This document shows positions 1 to 8,286 of a stretch of DNA of 64,000 nucleotides, one piece after another. The stretch spans positions 62,001 to 126,000 of the forward strand of contig CAWEYO010000028.1 in NCBI GenBank assembly GCA_963813315.1. The letters run 5' to 3'. Within the stretch, counting starts at the first letter, position 1. Every line of letters starts with the position of its first letter. The notes under the pieces were generated by a model. That model saw only the letters and a program-made list of their open reading frames with translations, was not told the origin of the DNA and searched no databases. The translations under genes were made by a program, and so were the position numbers. Source of the stretch: CAWEYO01 sp963813315. Its GTDB lineage: Bacteria > Pseudomonadota > Alphaproteobacteria > Rhizobiales > Rhizobiaceae.

Positions 1-722
1 TCGGAACAAAGAAACGCGGCAAGCGCGCCAAGCTGCTCCGGCGTGATGAACTCAAGAGAGGGCTGCTTCTCGCCAAGCAACTTCACCTTCGCTTCCTCGG
101 GGCTGAGGTTCTCACGGGCGGCAAGGGCGTCGATCTGCTTCTGTACCAGCGGCGTGAGCACCCAGCCCGGGCAGATCGCGTTGCAGGTGATGCCAGTCGT
201 TGCGGTTTCCAGCGCCACCCCCTTGGTGAGGCCGACAACGCCGTGCTTGGAAGCGACATAAGCGGATTTGTCCACCGATGCGACCAGGCCGTGGACCGAC
301 GCGATGTTGATTATCCGACCCCAGTTCCTCCCCAGCATTTGCGGCAGCACCGCGCGGGTGGTCAGGAAGACGGCGGTCAGGTTGATGGCAATGACTGCAT
401 CCCAGCGCTCAATCGGGAACTCATGCACCGGGGCGACATGTTGGATGCCGGCGTTGTTGACGAGTACGTCAACGCGTCCGAACTCTCGTGTCGCGTGCTC
501 GATCAACCCAGTAGCCTCGGTGACTTGAGAGAGGTCGGCGGCGCTGTAGGCCACCCGCACGCCGTACGCAGAGGTTATCTCCTTGCGCAAATTTTCAATC
601 GCAGGGGCATCGCCGAAGCCATTGATAACCAGATCAGCGCCAGCAGCGGCGAGAGCTCGCGCGATTCCGAGTCCGATGCCGCTCGTCGAGCCTGTAACGA
701 CCGCTACCTTGTCGTTCAGCAT
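1..722 (-). CDS. bdhA: 3-hydroxybutyrate dehydrogenase (SDR family), 3' end beyond the window
   Basis: This NAD-dependent short-chain dehydrogenase probably interconverts D-3-hydroxybutyrate and acetoacetate in polyhydroxybutyrate and ketone body turnover in the cytoplasm. The reading frame is open from an ATG at 722 to base 1, about 240 residues of a family that is usually 255-260 long, so only the C-terminal tail is missing. It shows the glycine-rich cofactor motif TGSTSGIG at residues 10-17, the NNAG motif, the serine in NIASVHG and the catalytic Tyr/Lys pair in YVASK. A GGGAGG ribosome binding site lies just upstream of the ATG. The C-terminal half has the insert typical of bacterial BdhA. 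Another SDR specificity cannot be excluded from sequence alone. Confidence 0.82.
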   Translation of the reverse strand, partial: MLNDKVAVVTGSTSGIGLGIARALAAAGADLVINGFGDAPAIENLRKEITSAYGVRVAYSAADLSQVTEATGLIEHATREFGRVDVLVNNAGIQHVAPVHEFPIERWDAVIAINLTAVFLTTRAVLPQMLGRNWGRIINIASVHGLVASVDKSAYVASKHGVVGLTKGVALETATTGITCNAICPGWVLTPLVQKQIDALAARENLSPEEAKVKLLGEKQPSLEFITPEQLGALAAFLCS

Positions 723-899
723 GTCGTAACCTCCCATCGTCATCGCGATGTGATAGCGTCGCCAAGGTTAACAATCTAGACGGGCATGTCCAGAAAATGT
801 CGCCGCCTGGGCGAACTTCACATGCTAGATTCAATCAGACCGGATGGAGCAGGACGCGTTCCTAGTAATTCCTCGGGTGAAGCGGACAGTCCGGGCGGA

Positions 900-1268
900 T
901 CATATCCGGCCCCACTTGGTCAGCAGGACCAGGACGCCCATTGCGGCGACTGCAGTCACTATCATTGCGGGAAGCTTCGCTTCAAAGAAGGCAAGCAAGG
1001 CGATCGCGAGCGCAAGCAGGAGCAGCCAGACGATCACCCTGGCGGCGGCGCTTCCGATCTTTTCGGAGAGCGTTTCATGCAGGCGGCTGTCGTTCGGGTC
1101 GGTTACTCGGACATCGAGCTTCTTTTGCTCGTTCGTAATGTGAACGCTCCCGCCGCGATGCGCGCGCAGATGATCGCGCACAAATTCACGCACCTCGGCC
1201 CAATCGTCCATGTTGCGGGTATGCAGCCTGTAACCCGACGGATCGAAGGTTGTGAGATGATAGGGCAT
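900..1268 (-). CDS. small membrane protein of unknown function
   Basis: This 122-residue protein is not recognised as a named family. The N-terminal two thirds is soluble and charged, with segments such as DWAEVREFVRDHLRAHRGG and ITNEQKKLDVRV. The C-terminal 45 residues contain two hydrophobic segments with a short charged loop (FFEAK) between them, so a cytoplasmic head on a membrane hairpin is likely. The start chosen is the ATG at 1268, which has GGAGACGAG about 8 bases upstream; a GTG five codons earlier is also possible. It is on the same strand as bdhA but about 180 bases away, so an operon is uncertain. Confidence 0.6.
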   Translation of the reverse strand: MPYHLTTFDPSGYRLHTRNMDDWAEVREFVRDHLRAHRGGSVHITNEQKKLDVRVTDPNDSRLHETLSEKIGSAAARVIVWLLLLALAIALLAFFEAKLPAMIVTAVAAMGVLVLLTKWGRI

Positions 1269-1384
1269 TTTGCTCGTCTCCACTACGCAAGGTCGCAGCC
1301 TTGACCGAAGAGCACGCTGACCCGATCTGCCTCCTCACCGCGCCAGGCCGGCGCCATAACGACTGGCTGTCTTGCTTATCACGA

Positions 1385-1822
1385 TTAGCGCTGCGTATCG
1401 GGTCCCGGATCCCCGCCGGTCGCCGCCACCTCCAACCTTCCGAGATAGTGCGTCCAACCTTGCTCATGGCTGGCGCATTCCTTGGCGTCGGGCAGCCCGC
1501 TATGAGTCAGGCGCAATAGTGTCCCGCCGTTCCTTTCAAGCAGGTCGATCTCGATCAGGCCCAATTCCGGTGGCGTATTTTCGCGCCCCTCCCAACCAAA
1601 ACTGTAGGCGAGGCGATGGACCGGGATGACCTCTATGAAGCGGCCGCGGGCAATATCCTTGCCCCTCACGTTGACGAGATAGATGCCACCGGAATGGGGC
1701 TCCACCGTCGCCTCTGTACCCATCCAGCGCAGGATCTTTTCCGGATCCGTGAGGAAGGCGAAGACGGTCGCGGGCGGAGCCGCGATCTGGATCTCGCGCC
1801 GAACCACCAGCGGTACATTCAT
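1385..1822 (-). CDS. SRPBCC/AHSA1-family protein
   Basis: This 145-residue START-like (SRPBCC) domain protein resembles the Aha1/CalC group, which has a hydrophobic ligand cavity. Visible family features are the opening beta strand REIQIAAPPATVFAFLTDPE, the RWMG segment and the C-terminal helix EQGWTHYLGRLEVAA. The frame extends 34 codons further upstream, but the ATG at 1822 is preceded by a strong GAAGGAGG site and begins the domain directly, so that start is preferred. In rhizobia such genes often sit beside ArsR regulators, but none is seen here. Ligand and role are unknown. Confidence 0.75.
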   Translation of the reverse strand: MNVPLVVRREIQIAAPPATVFAFLTDPEKILRWMGTEATVEPHSGGIYLVNVRGKDIARGRFIEVIPVHRLAYSFGWEGRENTPPELGLIEIDLLERNGGTLLRLTHSGLPDAKECASHEQGWTHYLGRLEVAATGGDPGPDTQR

Positions 1823-1933
1823 CGCGGCCTCCTTCGGCAAGCGGCGCATGACTCGGGCAGAGCGTTGGCCGCGCGTCCTATCTTTGTGCGAAATTGCCTT
1901 TTCGTGCAAGAAATCTGCCTTCATGCGACGATG

Positions 1934-2074
1934 GGTGTATTGAGATACAGGTCAGGCCGAGGCGAAAATGGCGGTTTTCGAGAACCGGCACGGAGCGTAC
2001 GTTTGGGTACGTGAGTACCGGAAGCGGAGAAGGCCGCCGTTTGCGGACCGGCATCACCTGAATATCAACACACC
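1934..2074 (+). repeat. Palindromic repeat family A, copy 1
   Basis: This 141-base element begins GGTGTATTGAGAT and ends ATATCAACACACC, so its ends are near-perfect inverted repeats. Its centre carries the GTACGTTTGGGTACGTGAG block shared by the other copies (10430, 16769, 26362, 31083 and a diverged one near 23.75 kb). It ends two bases before an ATG (2076) in frame with the downstream cyclase. Confidence 0.85.
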
Positions 2075-2111
2075 CATGACAGGCGCCGGCCATAGCTGCA
2101 TAGTCCCTTGC

Positions 2112-3212
2112 ATGCGACTGCCCTCCACTCTCACCTGGTTGGTCGATGAGGCCAGCACCGTGCCTGGCGCCGACCGTTTCCTGAGGACGCTGGGTGCACA
2201 GCTGATCGCCGATGGCCTGCCACTCGCCGGTGGCGCGCTGACCCAGGCGGCGCCACATCCGATCATTGCCCGGCGCACCTGGTTGTGGCGGGCGGACACT
2301 GGAGCGGTGATCGAGGCCCTTGGATTCGGATCCCTGAGTCCGGTCGGGTTTGAGCAGCCCAATGTCGGCCGTGACTGGCTCGCCGGGCTCGGCACGGGAG
2401 TGGTGCAGGAGGATGCCGCCGGTGTTCTGGCATCGGTTCCTCCAGCCTCGGACTGTCCGGTGCTCGGCTGGGCCGCGTTACGGCCTCTCACCGAGGCTGA
2501 ATCCGCACTGTTGCGCGAAGTGGCGCGCTTCGCCGCGGCACCGCTTGGCGTCCTCGCGATGCGGTCGACGCTCGCGGCGCTGCTCGAAACTTACCTCGGC
2601 CGGCGCAGTGCGGCGCAGGTGCTGGCCGGTCGGTTACGGCGCGAGACTGGCGAGACCATCCGGGCGGTTCTGCTCTACGCCGATCTGCGCGGTTTTACCG
2701 AGCTGTCCGAGGTGACCGCCCCAAAGGCGGTGGTTGCCGCGCTCGACGCATGGTTCGACCGCATCGCCGGTGCCGTTCACGCATTCGACGGTGAAGTGCT
2801 GAAATTTATTGGCGACGGCATACTGGCAATCTTTCCGGTAGGGGAGCGCCCGCCTTCCGCCGCCTGCGATGCCGCGCTGCGTGCGGTCGTCGCGGCACGG
2901 GCCGGCATGGCCCACCTCGACCGGGAACGCGACGGGCAGGGCCTGTCGCCCTTGCCCTTCGGCCTGGCCTTGCATCTCGGTGAGATGCTGTGGGGCAACA
3001 TCGGCACCGCTGACCGACTGGACTTCACCGCGATCGGCCCCGCCGTCAACCTGGTTACACGGCTCGAAGGACTGTGCCGGGCCATTGGTCGCAACGTGCT
3101 GGTCTCCGGTGCGTTCGCGGCCGAGACGGCAACGGCGATGATCCCGCTGGGCGAGCATGCATTGCGCGGTATCGCCAGCCCCTGTGCGGTCTTCGCTCTG
3201 CCGGAGGATTAG
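2112..3212 (+). CDS. Class III adenylate/guanylate cyclase
   Basis: This 366-residue predicted nucleotide cyclase would make cAMP or cGMP. Residues about 1-190 form an N-terminal region typical of one rhizobial cyclase group, with no clear membrane segment. Residues about 200-360 are the catalytic domain, with metal-binding aspartates in LLYADLRGFTEL and in FIGDGILAIFP and the later TAIGPAVNLVTRLE motif that binds substrate. Upstream in-frame codons reach 1968 but are encoded by repeat A. The starts that avoid the repeat are ATG 2076 and ATG 2112; the second is chosen because it begins the conserved segment MRLPSTLTWLVDEAS. Substrate choice is not resolved here. Confidence 0.8.
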   Translation: MRLPSTLTWLVDEASTVPGADRFLRTLGAQLIADGLPLAGGALTQAAPHPIIARRTWLWRADTGAVIEALGFGSLSPVGFEQPNVGRDWLAGLGTGVVQEDAAGVLASVPPASDCPVLGWAALRPLTEAESALLREVARFAAAPLGVLAMRSTLAALLETYLGRRSAAQVLAGRLRRETGETIRAVLLYADLRGFTELSEVTAPKAVVAALDAWFDRIAGAVHAFDGEVLKFIGDGILAIFPVGERPPSAACDAALRAVVAARAGMAHLDRERDGQGLSPLPFGLALHLGEMLWGNIGTADRLDFTAIGPAVNLVTRLEGLCRAIGRNVLVSGAFAAETATAMIPLGEHALRGIASPCAVFALPED

Positions 3213-3235
3213 AATCGTACCGGCCTACGAGGAGA

Positions 3236-3442
3236 GTGCACCGCCACGACGGTGACGAGCTGCCACGCGGCGCGGCGCTCGCCGACCGGGCCCGACTAAA
3301 CAATACGACGGACGAGCTCCTTCGCGACATAAAGCGCCAGGGGCCGTCCCACGTGGCGTTCCGTATTGTCCCGCTGGTCGGCGCGTTCTTCGTCAATATC
3401 GCAAATGCGTTTGTGATCCGATTGTTACTCGCCATCATATGA
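3236..3442 (+). CDS. possible small protein with C-terminal hydrophobic tail
   Basis: This 68-codon frame begins with GTG directly after a GAGGAGA sequence and ends in a hydrophobic tail (FRIVPLVGAFFVNIANAFVI). It follows the cyclase stop by only 23 bases, so it could be cotranscribed. It matches no family I recognise, and its coding status rests only on the ribosome binding site and the tail composition. Confidence 0.3.
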   Translation: MHRHDGDELPRGAALADRARLNNTTDELLRDIKRQGPSHVAFRIVPLVGAFFVNIANAFVIRLLLAII

Positions 3443-3724
3443 CGCACAATCGCGCCGAAAATCGCGCGTTCATCGAGGCATGATCTCACCTGTCGAGAGC
3501 CACTCGAACCGCTCCGGGAAAGGATCGAAAATGACCGTTTGCGTGGCCGAAATTTCAGAACGTGCGACCACCGCTCTCCAAGCGGCAAATGATGACGAGG
3601 CAAAAGCGCGGCTGGCAGGTGTCAACGACCACGGCTTTGCCTCCAAGACGAACCTTCCAGCCGGTTATGGCGAACTCGATCACCGACGACTGGAGCATGG
3701 TTTCGCACACGATCCTCGGAGCCA
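3443..3724. other. Gap before sulP, no convincing gene
   Basis: The only frame of note starts with ATG at 3531 (MTVCVAEISERATTALQAA) and runs 67 codons to 3734, overlapping the start of the transporter by ten bases. It has a weak AAAGGAT site and a low-complexity end, so it is not called. Confidence 0.4.
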
Positions 3725-5407
3725 ATGCCTTTGATCCCTGATGTGCCGCCAACGAGCAGCGACCACGGTATCGGAACGTCAACAGCGGGGCTGCGCCTCG
3801 ACGTCGTCGCGGGCCTGACGGCCGCGGCCGTCGTACTGCCCAAGGCGATGGCCTACGCGACCGTCGCCGGTCTACCCGTGAGTGTCGGCCTCTACACCGC
3901 ATTCGTGCCTATGATCGTCTACGCCCTGCTTGGCACATCGCGCGTCCTGAGTGTGAGTTCGACGACAACCCTTGCAATCCTCGCCGGAACAGAGCTCGGG
4001 CTTGTCGTTCCGGACGGTGATCCAGGCAAGTTGATCACGGCGGCCGCGACGCTCGCCGCGTTGACCGGAGCCCTCCTGATCGCGGCATCCATACTCCGTC
4101 TCGGGTTTGTCGCGAATTTCATTTCGTCTCCCGTCCTGACGGGCTTCAAAGCCGGCATCGGCCTTGTGATCGTGCTCGATCAGGTGCCAAAGCTGCTCGG
4201 CGTGCACATTACGAAGGAAGGTTTCTTTCGGGATGTCCTGAGCGTGGCTCAGCATTTGCCGGAAACGTCGACACTCACTCTGGCCATTGGGGGCTCGGCA
4301 TTGCTCGCGTTGTTGGCAATGGAGCGGCTCTGGCCCCATTCGCCGGCTCCCCTCGTCGCGGTCAGCGCTGGCATCGGGGTTTCATGGCTGCTCGGCTTGG
4401 AAGCCGTGGGTGTCGCAACCGTGGGGTTCATTCCCCAGTCGCTCCCGTCAATCACCCTCCCCAGTCTCGGTCTTGTTGAACAGCTTTTGCCCAGCGCTCT
4501 CGGCATCGCATTGATGAGCTTTACCGAAACGATTGCCGCCGGCCGTGCCTTTGCCGTTGCCAGTGATCCGCCCATCAGGGCCAACCGCGAGCTTCTTGCA
4601 ACAGGGGCGGCCAACCTGGCCGGTGCGTTCTTCGGCGCCATGCCCGCGGGCGGCGGCACTTCGCAAACGGCCGTGGTCCGCGCTGTCGGAGGACACACAC
4701 AGAAGGCGTCTCTCGTCACGGCCTCGGCCTCGGCGGCCACAATGCTCGTCCTGGCCCCGCTGCTCGGCCTGTTGCCGCAGGCGGTGTTGGCGGCAATCGT
4801 GATTGTTTATTCGGTCGGGCTGATAAAGCCGGCCGAGTTCGCGTCGATCCGCAGGATCAGGAGGATGGAGTTCCGCTGGGCCCTGGCGGCCTTCCTCGGC
4901 GTGCTCGTCTTCGGCACGCTCCAGGGCATCGTCGTGGCTATCGTCCTCTCGCTGATCGGTTTGGCCAGTCAGGCGGCGAACCCAAAGGTCTACGTGATCG
5001 GCCGAAAACGGGGAGCCGACGTGCTTCGCCCGGTGTCGCCGGGGCACCCGGACGACGAGACGTTCGAGGGCCTTCTGCTCCTTCGGCCGGAGGGGCGGCT
5101 GTTCTTCGCCAACGCCCAGCAGGTCGCGGACAAGATGCAGGCCCTGATCGTCGAGCACAGGCCGCGCGTCGTCACACTCGATATGAGCCGGGTCTTCGAC
5201 GTCGAGTATTCCGCCCTTCAAATGATGGTAGAGGGCGAACGTCGCATGGCAGAGCAAGGCGTGACAGTGTGGCTGGCAGGACTGAACCCGAACGTGCTCG
5301 AATACATCCGGGCCTCCGGCTTCGCCGATCACCTGGGCCCCGAACGACTGTTCCACAACGCGCGGGCCGCCATCCAACACTACACGGCGAACTTCAACCA
5401 TAGTTAA
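3725..5407 (+). CDS. SulP-family anion transporter with STAS domain
   Basis: This 560-residue inner-membrane transporter of the SLC26/SulP family moves sulfate, bicarbonate or another anion. The first 410 residues form the multi-span transport domain, including the conserved entry helix with VVLPKAMAYATVAGLP and the GLYTAFVPMIVYALLGTSR segment. Residues about 440-550 form the cytoplasmic STAS domain, with VVTLDMSRVFDVEYSALQMM. Length and order match complete family members. The ATG follows GGAGCCA. No carbonic anhydrase or sulfur assimilation gene is adjacent, so the substrate is left open. Confidence 0.88.
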   Translation: MPLIPDVPPTSSDHGIGTSTAGLRLDVVAGLTAAAVVLPKAMAYATVAGLPVSVGLYTAFVPMIVYALLGTSRVLSVSSTTTLAILAGTELGLVVPDGDPGKLITAAATLAALTGALLIAASILRLGFVANFISSPVLTGFKAGIGLVIVLDQVPKLLGVHITKEGFFRDVLSVAQHLPETSTLTLAIGGSALLALLAMERLWPHSPAPLVAVSAGIGVSWLLGLEAVGVATVGFIPQSLPSITLPSLGLVEQLLPSALGIALMSFTETIAAGRAFAVASDPPIRANRELLATGAANLAGAFFGAMPAGGGTSQTAVVRAVGGHTQKASLVTASASAATMLVLAPLLGLLPQAVLAAIVIVYSVGLIKPAEFASIRRIRRMEFRWALAAFLGVLVFGTLQGIVVAIVLSLIGLASQAANPKVYVIGRKRGADVLRPVSPGHPDDETFEGLLLLRPEGRLFFANAQQVADKMQALIVEHRPRVVTLDMSRVFDVEYSALQMMVEGERRMAEQGVTVWLAGLNPNVLEYIRASGFADHLGPERLFHNARAAIQHYTANFNHS

Positions 5408-5570
5408 TGCATGTCGCCCAAAGGTGCGCAGCGGTTTTGGGACAACGACATGCACAAAAACAATAATGCATGTCGCCCAAAAGTGCGCAGCGGTTTTGGG
5501 GCAACGACATGCACAAAAACAATAGCCTAAAGCGCGTCGCATGAATCCGTTCGCCGCGACGCGCTTTGGG
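5406..5570 (+). repeat. Mosaic repeat family C, copy 1 (two units plus a second palindrome)
   Basis: Two tandem units of about 50 bases (5406-5454 and 5465-5514) each run from ATGCATGTCGCCCAAA to CGACATGCA and can fold into a hairpin. They are followed by a distinct palindrome at about 5530-5567, with arms GCGCGTCGC and GCGACGCGC. The mosaic begins within the last codons of the SulP gene. Further copies lie at 11400 and 27084. Confidence 0.85.
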
Positions 5571-5766
5571 CCGTCGTTTCGCATCGCCTTCCGCAGGCGT
5601 CGCGGTGGAAACCTGCCTGCGATCGGTGTATGGATTTATTCAGTTACAGTCGGGGCAAGGCGGACGTCGCTCACGGGCTGAAAGGTACGATAATGACCGA
5701 CGCGGCCCACCTCGAGACATACCCAAGCCTCCGCACCGCGCGTCCTACCGACGTGGACCTGCCTGA

Positions 5767-6456
5767 ATGAACGCAGCGGTCAGCACATTCGTTCTGGTGT
5801 TCGCGTCGATCTTTCCGGTTGTCAATCCGCCCGGCTCCGCACTCGTCTTCCTAGGATTAACCAGCGGCGCAACAGCCGAGGTCCGCGCCATCCTCGCGCG
5901 GCGCGTCGCGTTGAATTCTTTCATCCTGCTTGTGTGTTCGTTCCTGCTCGGCGCGCTCATCCTGCAGTTCTACGGGATCTCAATCCCGATCCTTCGTGTC
6001 GCCGGCGGGTTGATCGTTGCTGTATCGGGGTGGAAGCTTCTCAATGAAGGAAGCCATAAGGAGCTGGAAGCGTCGGCAGGCGGAGTCGATCGGGCCAATT
6101 TGCTCGATCAGGCCTTCTATCCATTGACACTGCCACTGACTACCGGACCAGGCTCGATCGCGGTTGTTATCAGCATCGCACTTTCGGAGGCGACGATTAC
6201 GAACCCTGCACACAGGATCATATTCGTCCTGGCGAGCCTTCTCGCCATCGCAGTCATTGCCATGGCTATCCTTCTCTGCTTCGCGTACTCAGATCGCATC
6301 CAAAGGCTACTCGGCCAGGGCGGCACCGACATCGCCGTGCGGCTATCCGCGTTCATTCTGTTTTGCCTCGGCTTGCAAATCCTCTGGTCGGGCGGAAACG
6401 AACTGTTGAGATCCGTCCTCTCCGCGGGTCCTGTGCCATCGCTCCCCGCGCCGTAA
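5767..6456 (+). CDS. MarC family (UPF0056) inner-membrane protein
   Basis: This 229-residue integral membrane protein belongs to the MarC/YhgN family, whose molecular function is unsettled; early links to multiple antibiotic resistance were not sustained. The sequence shows six hydrophobic spans, the family start FASIFPVVNPPGSALVFLGL, the loop with GGLIVAVSGWKLLN and the signature PLTLPLTTGPGSIAVVISI. Length matches the family. The initiating ATG at 5767 directly begins the first span. A gap of about 190 bases containing the end of repeat C separates it from sulP, so the two need not be cotranscribed. Confidence 0.85.
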   Translation: MNAAVSTFVLVFASIFPVVNPPGSALVFLGLTSGATAEVRAILARRVALNSFILLVCSFLLGALILQFYGISIPILRVAGGLIVAVSGWKLLNEGSHKELEASAGGVDRANLLDQAFYPLTLPLTTGPGSIAVVISIALSEATITNPAHRIIFVLASLLAIAVIAMAILLCFAYSDRIQRLLGQGGTDIAVRLSAFILFCLGLQILWSGGNELLRSVLSAGPVPSLPAP

Positions 6457-6460
6457 ACAA

Positions 6461-6546
6461 GGCGAGACCATGACCATCGAGTTCCAACTCGATGGTCTGA
6501 AACTCACCGCCATCAATGGCGGGCCGCAGTTCAGCGCCGAGCTTTT
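6461..6546 (+). pseudogene. Remnant of a PhnB-like VOC (glyoxalase-fold) protein
   Basis: Just after marC, one frame reads MTIEFQLDGLKLTAINGGPQ followed by FSAEL. This matches the stretch found in PhnB-like VOC family proteins, in which a beta strand with FxLDGxxxxALNGGP precedes the second half-barrel. Homology ends at about 6546 and there is no room for the remaining 100 or more residues, so this is a relic of about 25 codons. Part of it forms an inverted repeat (6472-6497). Confidence 0.55.
6472..6497. repeat. Perfect 12-bp inverted repeat downstream of marC
   Basis: GACCATCGAGTT and AACTCGATGGTC are separated by two bases. There is no T run after either arm, so a canonical intrinsic terminator is not supported. 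It lies between the convergent marC and the minus-strand envelope genes and inside the VOC relic. Confidence 0.6.
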
Positions 6547-6559
6547 TTGGTTTACGTCC

Positions 6560-6772
6560 TCAACAGTTGTAGACACCGGTGGCGCAGCGGCGGCCGGTGC
6601 GGCGCGCGACGCCCGCAACACTGACCGGCGTCAGTGGCCGGCCAACTCTAGCCTCTGCCGTCGAGACAAAACCGGGAACCCCTTGGATAAACATATGCTC
6701 CCCCAATTCGGCCACACCACTCATGGTGATCAATGCGGCAAGCAGCATCCCAACTCGCTTCGATACGGTCAT
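6560..6772 (-). CDS. Small secreted basic protein with TPVSVAGVARR motif
   Basis: This 70-residue protein has an N-terminal hydrophobic stretch (VGMLLAALITMSGVAELG) that looks like a signal or anchor, then a short mature region with RVGRPLTPVSVAGVARRTGR and a C-terminal CATGVYNC with two cysteines. Small proteins carrying a similar TPVSVAGVARR string occur next to DUF2092 proteins in rhizobia, which is my recollection rather than a search. Its ATG overlaps the stop of the upstream OmpA-DUF2092 gene by four bases, so the two are translationally coupled. Function unknown. Confidence 0.65.
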   Translation of the reverse strand: MTVSKRVGMLLAALITMSGVAELGEHMFIQGVPGFVSTAEARVGRPLTPVSVAGVARRTGRRCATGVYNC

Positions 6773-8079
6773 TGTTTGCCTCCCATTGCGAAATTCGAGG
6801 GGAATTCACTCATATTGTCCTGCAAGTCTTTTAAGTCGATCTTCTCAGCGTTCGTCGAGTTTTGGAAGGCAAAGTCGTCCTTTGCAACCTCGTTGCCCGT
6901 CTTCCAGTTCCTGATCTCGACACTGTACTGCGGCCCGTCGGCGACCAGCCTTGACGTTACGACATATTTGCACGGATGGGGTTGATCCCCCTGCGCGATC
7001 CAGATCTGCAAATCCACCTCGTCCTTTCGTAACGCGAGAAAATCGCACTCGGCGCCATTGATCACTCCGCTGCCGAGATCTTTCGAGTCATAAACATCCT
7101 GCATCAACTCCTCATAGGAATTCGACATCAACAGATCGGCGGCAGGGAGTGGTCTGCCGTATTTGTCCTTCAACTCGTCAATCAAGTGTTCGATCGTGCC
7201 CGGAACTTCAACCTGGGTGTATTTGTTGGCGTTCTTTCCCAACAAGGTTAGGGTTTTGCCATCGAACAAGGTTTCGACGTCCACGAAGCCGCCGGCGCGT
7301 GTGGCACGTATCTTGTCGGGTCGGTTGAGCGTCACAGCGCCGGAACTTGCAAGCGCAAGCTTCTGACTGTCGTTGGTTACCACCTCGAGGGTCGCGTCGT
7401 AGTCAAACGATACTGCTGTCTGTGCTGCTTGATAATCTGACATCGCTTTGAGCAGTCGCTTGGCCTCCGCGGAGTCGGTGAACCGAACAAGCTCGACCCG
7501 GCGGTTGAGCGCGCGCCCCTCCGCGGTGTCGTTGCCCGTGACAGGTCGCTTTTCGCCAGCGCCGCCCGTGGCCAGCCTTTGCTCGTCGATGCCACGTTCG
7601 ACCAACGCCGCCTTGATAGCGTCGGCGCGCGCGAGTGAGAGGGCCTCGTTAGGCTCCGGATCCCCCGTGGCGTCGGTATGGCCAACGATCCTCAAATGCC
7701 ATTCTGGAAAGTTCTTGAGCGTCGTCGCAATGTCGTCGAGGAGCGGTTGCGCGCCAGCCGGGATAGTCGATTGGTCACTGTCGAAGCGCAAGCCGTAGAG
7801 ATCGAAGCGCTCCTTCGTCTGCAACGCCTGCTCCATAGCTTCAATCTTGTATTGCTTGGCTAGATCATCTGCCGTCTGTGCCCAGGCAGGAACGCTTAGC
7901 CCGGAAACGCCGACCGTCAGGGTGACAGCCGCCAGCATACATCTCGCCTCCCCAAGCAAATTTCTGGCAGCAATCAAACCACCGTTTCGCCATCTACCCG
8001 ACGAACTCTCTGACGTACCGGGCGCGTCATTTCTTCTTTGGCGAACTCGCGCAGGATTGAGAAGGCGACAGATTTTCAT
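6769..8079 (-). CDS. OmpA domain fused to DUF2092, exported envelope protein
   Basis: This 436-residue predicted periplasmic or outer-membrane-associated protein has a hydrophobic export segment at about residues 48-67 ending in AWA. An OmpA-like peptidoglycan-binding domain follows at about 85-205 (FDSDQSTIPAGAQPLLDDIA, LRIVGHTDATGDPEPNEALS, GRALNRRVELV). A DUF2092 domain then runs to the end (FDGKTLTLLGKNANKYTQV, PAADLLMSNSYEEL). The ATG at 8079 has AAAAGGGAGCAG upstream; an ATG at 7938 after GGGGAGGCGAG would begin at the signal peptide and give 389 residues. The frame upstream of 8079 is repeat-derived and is excluded. DUF2092 function is unknown; the OmpA domain suggests cell-wall anchoring. 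Confidence 0.78.
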   Translation of the reverse strand: MKICRLLNPARVRQRRNDAPGTSESSSGRWRNGGLIAARNLLGEARCMLAAVTLTVGVSGLSVPAWAQTADDLAKQYKIEAMEQALQTKERFDLYGLRFDSDQSTIPAGAQPLLDDIATTLKNFPEWHLRIVGHTDATGDPEPNEALSLARADAIKAALVERGIDEQRLATGGAGEKRPVTGNDTAEGRALNRRVELVRFTDSAEAKRLLKAMSDYQAAQTAVSFDYDATLEVVTNDSQKLALASSGAVTLNRPDKIRATRAGGFVDVETLFDGKTLTLLGKNANKYTQVEVPGTIEHLIDELKDKYGRPLPAADLLMSNSYEELMQDVYDSKDLGSGVINGAECDFLALRKDEVDLQIWIAQGDQPHPCKYVVTSRLVADGPQYSVEIRNWKTGNEVAKDDFAFQNSTNAEKIDLKDLQDNMSEFPSNFAMGGKQ

Positions 8080-8112
8080 TTCTCTGCTCCCTTTTAGCCG
8101 ACATTCACACGC

Positions 8113-8180
8113 TTGGAGCGGCGGACGCTTTTTCGGAATCAGTGCTGCCGCTCTATCTCTTTGTTTGAGCATCGGATTGG
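8113..8180 (-). repeat. Partial family B repeat with its conserved flank
   Basis: The segment GGCGGACGCTTTTTCGGAAT through TTTGTTTGAGCATCGGATT also occurs at about 10331-10386. Here only the left half of the B palindrome follows. The copy lies upstream of the OmpA-DUF2092 gene and creates a false N-terminal extension of its frame. Confidence 0.7.
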
Positions 8181-8286
8181 CAGGCGCTTGGATATTCCCT
8201 TCGCCTCGCCTGCAACGCCGGGACGGCGTAATCCTACTCGCAATGTACGTGTCACGCAGGTGTTTCGTGGTTACGGACGCCGACGC

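Noticed and set aside
3531..3734. 67-codon frame before sulP
   Set aside because: Weak ribosome binding site, low-complexity end and no family resemblance.
6472..6497. Intrinsic terminator for marC
   Set aside because: The stem is perfect but no T-rich tract follows on either strand.
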